DNA from: an uncultured Oscillospiraceae bacterium
Lineage (GTDB): Bacteria > Bacillota > Clostridia > Oscillospirales > Oscillospiraceae
DNA: 36,881 bases
Reading direction: 5' to 3'
Assembly (NCBI GenBank): GCA_944387845.1
Contig: CALXGH010000049.1
Location: 1-36,881 of the forward strand
How positions within the stretch are numbered: position 1 is the stretch's first letter; every line of letters starts with the position of its first letter. A program made the translations under genes and the position numbers. Under the pieces are notes generated by a model. It was not told the DNA's origin. It ran no database searches and saw only the letters and a list, made by a program, of their open reading frames with translations. Below, in pieces: positions 33,574 through 36,881 of this stretch.

Positions 33574-33793
33574 AAAAAACGCCCTGAGAAACCTCAGGGC
33601 GAAAATCCGCGGTACCACCTGAATTCCGCAAAATATGCGGCACTCATTTCCCTTAACGCGGGCAACGCCGCAGACTACTTTATTTCACCTGCGGAACTTA
33701 CGGGCGACCTTCAGCCGTCCCCACGAGAGCTCTCACCAAACCGCTCTCTCTCTGAAGTGGGAAGGGGGCTTACTCCTCCCGGTCATCGTCTTT
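33574..33793 (-). promoter_or_regulatory. T-box riboswitch leader of valS
   Basis: The T-box sequence AGGTGGTACCGCGG lies at 33620-33607 on the minus strand. The terminator CGCCCTGAG/CTCAGGGCG with a following T-run is at 33601-33574. Upstream is a Stem I with an AGTA element and distal GGTTTGGTGAGAGC. The specifier loop reads GAAGGTCGCC, giving a GTC valine codon at 33708-33706. Uncharged tRNA-Val would stabilise the antiterminator and allow valS transcription. Confidence 0.93.
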
Positions 33794-33807
33794 AAATTAT
33801 TCAGTTA

Positions 33808-33836
33808 ATTTTACCTCTCAGGCACTTTTTTGTCAA
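33808..33836 (-). promoter_or_regulatory. Promoter of the valS leader
   Basis: On the minus strand TTGACA (33836-33831), a 17-base spacer and TAAAAT (33813-33808), about 15 bases ahead of the T-box Stem I. Confidence 0.85.
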
Positions 33837-33938
33837 TACTTCTGATTGCCAGCCTTTTTAAATAAAACCCATACAAGCTAAAACCGGGCCATTTGACAGA
33901 CTTTCAGAATATTATTCCGCACTTTTAGAGAAAAAATC

Positions 33939-34460
33939 CTAACGACCTTGATATTCGCTTTTTATAATCTCAAACATATCCTCCGGCGTCTCCTGGCACC
34001 CATTTTCAAGCCACATCTTTATTATCTTCGTCAGACCGCTTTTGAAAAACTCCATATGGTATTCAATAAACCGATTTTGGAAGTGCTTCTTAGCAAGCTC
34101 AGTGTCATATGTAAGAATCTTATAATTATTGTCATACCCAAGTTTAAAATATGTTCTGTAAAAGATCTGATTATCTTTTATATGCCGGAATAGTTTTAAA
34201 TAATTATTACTATTAAACCCAGAGTTTATTTCCTCCTGATACAAATCTCCAAGTCCGGCTTCAAGTCTGTCCCTTATGGAGTCAGCAAGGCCATATATGT
34301 CCGTATAATTGGCGTAAAATGTTGTCCGGTTCAATCTCGCTCTCTTACATATGTCAGACACGCTGATCTGGCTTATATCCTTTGCTTGAAGCAAGTCCAA
34401 GAACACCTTTTCGATTTTCTCCATGGACTGGCGTTTTCGTCTGTTATTTGGAGTGTTCAT
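33939..34460 (-). CDS. TetR/AcrR-family transcriptional regulator
   Basis: 173 residues. The N-terminal helix-turn-helix (about 10-60) reads EKVFLDLLQAKDISQISVS then DICKRARLNRTTFYANYTDI, typical of TetR. The C-terminal ligand domain resembles the TetR-like group that follows this HTH in Firmicutes. AAAGGAG precedes the ATG. It is divergent from a membrane protein and a small charged protein, which it may control through the inverted repeat between them. Confidence 0.9.
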   Translation of the reverse strand: MNTPNNRRKRQSMEKIEKVFLDLLQAKDISQISVSDICKRARLNRTTFYANYTDIYGLADSIRDRLEAGLGDLYQEEINSGFNSNNYLKLFRHIKDNQIFYRTYFKLGYDNNYKILTYDTELAKKHFQNRFIEYHMEFFKSGLTKIIKMWLENGCQETPEDMFEIIKSEYQGR

Positions 34461-34476
34461 AAAAATCTCCTTTATC

Positions 34477-34490
34477 TCAACACATGTTGA
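34477..34490. promoter_or_regulatory. Inverted repeat between the TetR gene and the membrane protein gene
   Basis: TCAACA-CA-TGTTGA is a 14-base palindrome between the divergent genes, close to the TetR start. It is a candidate operator for autoregulation. Confidence 0.5.
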
Positions 34491-34501
34491 AAAATTGATG
34501 A

Positions 34502-34530
34502 TTGTTTTACATTTTCATACCGATTATACT
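34502..34530 (+). promoter_or_regulatory. Predicted promoter of the membrane protein/small protein pair
   Basis: TTGTTT at 34502-34507, a 17-base spacer and TATACT at 34525-34530. Confidence 0.5.
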
Positions 34531-34583
34531 ATGCCCAGATTAAAACAACAACAGTTGATTTAATAAAGTAGGAGGTAATTGTA

Positions 34584-34961
34584 ATGAAAAAAAGCAGTTT
34601 TGTAGCTATGCTGTTGGGCACCGTTAGTGGTGTTTTGTTTGCCCTTGGAATGTGTATGGCTCTGATTCCTCAATGGGACTCATTTAAACCAGGAATTGTG
34701 TTAAGCTGCGCCGGCATCATTCTGGGTCTTGTCTCTGTCATAGTCTGGAGGAAAATGGAACACAAAAAGCCCATTCACATATCCGGAAAGACAGTTCTGA
34801 CCATTGCCGTGGGCATCGCCGGTGCTCTCGCTTTGGGCATTGGTATGTGCTTTTGTATGGTATGGAGCAAAATGGTTACCGGCATTGTAATCGGGCTTGC
34901 AGGTATAATCGTACTTCTGTGCCTCATTCCACTGACACAGGGCATAAAATCAGAGAATTAA
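34584..34961 (+). CDS. Four-helix membrane protein of unknown function
   Basis: 125 residues with four transmembrane segments (about 5-25, 35-55, 67-92 and 95-116) and a short basic loop MEHKKPIHISGK in the middle. The two halves look alike (VAMLLGTVSGVLFALGMCMAL and VLTIAVGIAGALALGIGMCFCM), so it may be an internal duplication. AGGAGG precedes the ATG. It is followed after 16 bases by a small charged protein, and its divergent neighbour is a TetR regulator. I do not recognise a named family with confidence. Confidence 0.8.
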   Translation: MKKSSFVAMLLGTVSGVLFALGMCMALIPQWDSFKPGIVLSCAGIILGLVSVIVWRKMEHKKPIHISGKTVLTIAVGIAGALALGIGMCFCMVWSKMVTGIVIGLAGIIVLLCLIPLTQGIKSEN

Positions 34962-34977
34962 AAGAGGTGTATATTTT

Positions 34978-35172
34978 ATGGCAAAATCTAAACTTGTAAA
35001 GGCCAATGAGAAGATCGCGGAGAAAATAACCTCTTCCTTTGAAAAGATCGAGGGCACAGTGGTAGGCGGCTACAATAAAATTGAAGACGCTTTTGTAGAC
35101 CGGTATCTTACAAAAGAAGGCGAAACCGTTGAACAAGCGAAAAAGCGGCTCAGGCAAAACTATCTCCGGTAG
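34978..35172 (+). CDS. Small charged protein of unknown function
   Basis: 64 residues, rich in Lys and Glu. It has the pattern MAKSKLVKANEKIAEKI...FEKIEGTVVGGYNKIEDAFVDRYL..EGET.E.AKKRL. The first half is likely helical and amphipathic, with a glycine hinge at TVVGGY. Similar short proteins occur beside TetR regulators in Clostridia, but no function is known to me. AGAGG lies about 12 bases before the ATG, a long spacing. It ends the operon; a terminator follows. Confidence 0.8.
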   Translation: MAKSKLVKANEKIAEKITSSFEKIEGTVVGGYNKIEDAFVDRYLTKEGETVEQAKKRLRQNYLR

Positions 35173-35216
35173 CAGCCTTAAAAAATTCCGTATCCTATTA
35201 AAATATACCTAGACAA

Positions 35217-35254
35217 AAAAAGAGACCTCGTCAATTTCACGCAAGGTCTCTTTT
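35217..35254 (+). terminator. Terminator of the TetR-adjacent operon
   Basis: AAAAGAGACCT and AGGTCTCTTTT pair around a 15-base loop, with a T-run. The rest of the 35173-35447 gap holds only the glnS promoter. Confidence 0.85.
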
Positions 35255-35376
35255 CCTATTATGTGGATGCTTAATTAATTAGCGGTATGCTTATTAACCT
35301 ATAAAGCGCCACAAACCATCCCCGCTAAATCTTCACAACCGGTTTTAGAATAAATTACTATTTTTCACTAAATATA

Positions 35377-35405
35377 TTGTAAAGTTGGGAAAAATTATAT
35401 ATAAT
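35377..35405 (+). promoter_or_regulatory. Promoter of glnS
   Basis: TTGTAA at 35377-35382, a 17-base spacer and a consensus TATAAT at 35400-35405, 42 bases before the start. No T-box was seen in this short leader. Confidence 0.8.
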
Positions 35406-35447
35406 ATTAAATTATTCAATATAAAATAACGACAGGGACTGATTATT

Positions 35448-36881
35448 ATGGAAGAGACCTCCAAAAATTTTATACACAGCTTTATTGAAGAAGATATAGC
35501 CCCGGGCGGCAGATTTGAAGGTATGAAGGTTCATACCCGTTTCCCGCCGGAGCCTAACGGCTATCTCCATATTGGCCACTGCAAAGCACTTATCATAGAT
35601 TTCGGCACCGCTGAGAAATACGGCGGTCTGTGCAACCTCAGAATGGACGACACAAACCCCGCCAAAGAGGACACAGAGTATGTTGACGCCATAAAAGAGG
35701 ACATCCACTGGCTGGGCTTTGACTGGGGCGACAGATTCTATTATGGAAGCGACTATTTTCCTGAGACTTACGAACTTGCGGAAAAGCTCATCAAAAAAGG
35801 CCTCGCCTATGTCTGTGAGCTGACGCCGGAGGAATTTAGAGAATACCGCGGCGACACCACAACGCCTGCAAGAAGTCCTTACAGGGACAGGCCTATTGAA
35901 GAGAGCCTTGACCTTTTCCGCAGAATGAAAAACGGCGAGTTCCCCGACGGAAAATACACACTTAGGGCAAAAATTGACCTTGCAAGCGGCAACTTCAATA
36001 TGAGGGACCCTGTAATTTACAGAATCCGCCATATTGAGCACCATCGTCAGGGCACAAAATGGTGCATTTTCCCCATGTATGACTTTGCCCACCCCATCCA
36101 GGACGCCCTTGAGGGCATAACACACTCCCTCTGCTCTCTGGAGTACGAGGACCACCGTCCTCTCTACGACTGGGTAATAAACAATATCGACCTGCCATCA
36201 AAGCCGAGACAGATCGAGTTTTCACGTCTTAACATCAACTACACGGTAATGTCAAAGCGTAAGCTTCGCTACCTTGTGGAAAACGGACTTGTATCAGGCT
36301 GGGATGACCCGAGAATGCCTACTCTCCGTGGCCTGCGTCGCCGTGGCTACACTCCGGCGGCTATAAAGGACTTTACCGCAAGAGTTGGTATTGCCAAGAC
36401 GGTGAGCACTGTTGACTACTCCCTTCTGGAGGCATGCTTGAGGGATGATCTCAACGCCCACGCAGCAAGAAAAATGGCTGTTCTGGACCCTGTAAAACTT
36501 GTCATAGAAAACTACCCTGATGACAAAACAGAGACGCTGCCAATCGAAAACAACCCCAACGATTCTGACGCAGGTACAAGAGAAGTCTCCTTCTCCAAGA
36601 CTCTCTATATTGAGCGGGAAGATTTTCTTGAGACTCCTATACCGAAGTACAAGCGTCTGTATCCTGATGGACCTGAGTGCCGTCTGAAGGGCGCGTACCT
36701 TATCAAATGTACAGGCTGCAAAAAGGACGAGAACGGAAACATTACGGAAGTTTACTGCACATATGACCCCCAGTCCCGTGGCGGCGACCCTGCCGATGGA
36801 CGCAAGGTCAAAGGCGCAACCATACACTGGGTTGACGCCAAAACAGCGGTGGACGCAGAGGTACGCCTCTACTCCATTTTG
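35448..36881 (+). CDS. glnS: Glutaminyl-tRNA synthetase, 3' end outside the window
   Basis: 478 codons are present and open to the edge; the family is near 550 residues. A class I enzyme charging tRNA-Gln. HIGH appears in [12 protein letters not shown] (41-44) and KMSKS as VMSKRKL. The GlnRS-type segments [37 protein letters not shown] and [25 protein letters not shown] text (here [14 protein letters not shown]) distinguish it from GluRS. AGGG lies about ten bases before the ATG. Confidence 0.95.
   Translation, partial: MEETSKNFIHSFIEEDIAPGGRFEGMKVHTRFPPEPNGYLHIGHCKALIIDFGTAEKYGGLCNLRMDDTNPAKEDTEYVDAIKEDIHWLGFDWGDRFYYGSDYFPETYELAEKLIKKGLAYVCELTPEEFREYRGDTTTPARSPYRDRPIEESLDLFRRMKNGEFPDGKYTLRAKIDLASGNFNMRDPVIYRIRHIEHHRQGTKWCIFPMYDFAHPIQDALEGITHSLCSLEYEDHRPLYDWVINNIDLPSKPRQIEFSRLNINYTVMSKRKLRYLVENGLVSGWDDPRMPTLRGLRRRGYTPAAIKDFTARVGIAKTVSTVDYSLLEACLRDDLNAHAARKMAVLDPVKLVIENYPDDKTETLPIENNPNDSDAGTREVSFSKTLYIEREDFLETPIPKYKRLYPDGPECRLKGAYLIKCTGCKKDENGNITEVYCTYDPQSRGGDPADGRKVKGATIHWVDAKTAVDAEVRLYSIL

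Noticed and set aside
34584..35172. Toxin-antitoxin pair
   Set aside because: The first protein has four transmembrane helices and the second shows no DNA-binding or antitoxin pattern; the divergent TetR gene suggests a regulated membrane function instead.
1..36881. CRISPR arrays, insertion sequences or prophage genes
   Set aside because: No regularly spaced direct repeats, transposase motifs or phage structural genes were seen on either strand.

Overview
The window looks like chromosome of a low-to-mid GC, anaerobic, endospore-lineage Firmicute of class Clostridia, perhaps Oscillospirales; that placement is inferred. Evidence: an intact spoIIAA-spoIIAB-sigF operon, a T-box leader in front of valS, a Feo iron system with a FeoB-associated Cys-rich membrane protein and a DtxR-type regulator, an aldo/keto reductase carrying 4Fe-4S motifs, and strong Gram-positive ribosome binding sites. 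Many housekeeping genes run on the minus strand. Both ends are cut: the left edge holds the 5' half of a tRNA-Ser and a possible protein tail, and the right edge cuts glnS.

Layout. (1) 1-900: truncated tRNA-Ser(CGA) half and a small membrane protein. (2) 995-8193, minus: a carbohydrate locus, transcribed from the right as mannose-family PTS EIIA, EIIB, EIIC, EIID, then a class II ketose-bisphosphate aldolase, then three tandem paralogous zinc-dependent dehydrogenases. Hairpins lie in four of its gaps, and a cluster of GTCAAT/ATTGAC half-sites precedes it. This is the most unusual part of the window. Its logic (PTS import, oxidation of a phosphorylated polyol, aldol cleavage) suggests a polyol or rare-sugar pathway, but the substrate cannot be read from the sequence. 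(3) 8500-10633: DUF1540 protein, TspO, and a histidine phosphatase fused to a GNAT-like domain. (4) 10746-11010: two serine tRNAs from one strong promoter, then a cluster of hairpin terminators. (5) 11247-14794: feoA-feoA-feoB-Cys-rich protein, divergent from a DtxR-family regulator, with palindromic boxes at the promoter and ahead of feoB. (6) 14899-16940: ptsI and ptsH, the general PTS proteins that would energise the transporter in region 2.

(7) 17250-24382: ferredoxin-like aldo/keto reductase, two tandem HAD phosphatases, a MalY/PatB-type PLP enzyme, udk-deoD nucleoside salvage, a prolyl-tRNA editing protein, and a family 4 uracil-DNA glycosylase. (8) 24650-28299: PcrA/UvrD helicase followed by a membrane-embedded HExxH metalloprotease-like protein. 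(9) 28449-30808: a conserved protein of unknown function beside the spoIIA operon. (10) 30907-33836: valS with its T-box leader. (11) 33939-35172: a TetR regulator divergent from a four-helix membrane protein and a 64-residue charged protein. (12) 35448-end: glnS, incomplete.

No CRISPR array, insertion sequence or phage gene was seen. The nearest thing to an undescribed system is the PTS-aldolase-triple-dehydrogenase locus. The M50-like protein, the phosphatase-GNAT fusion, the protein at 28449-29207 and the tRNA half are secondary leads.
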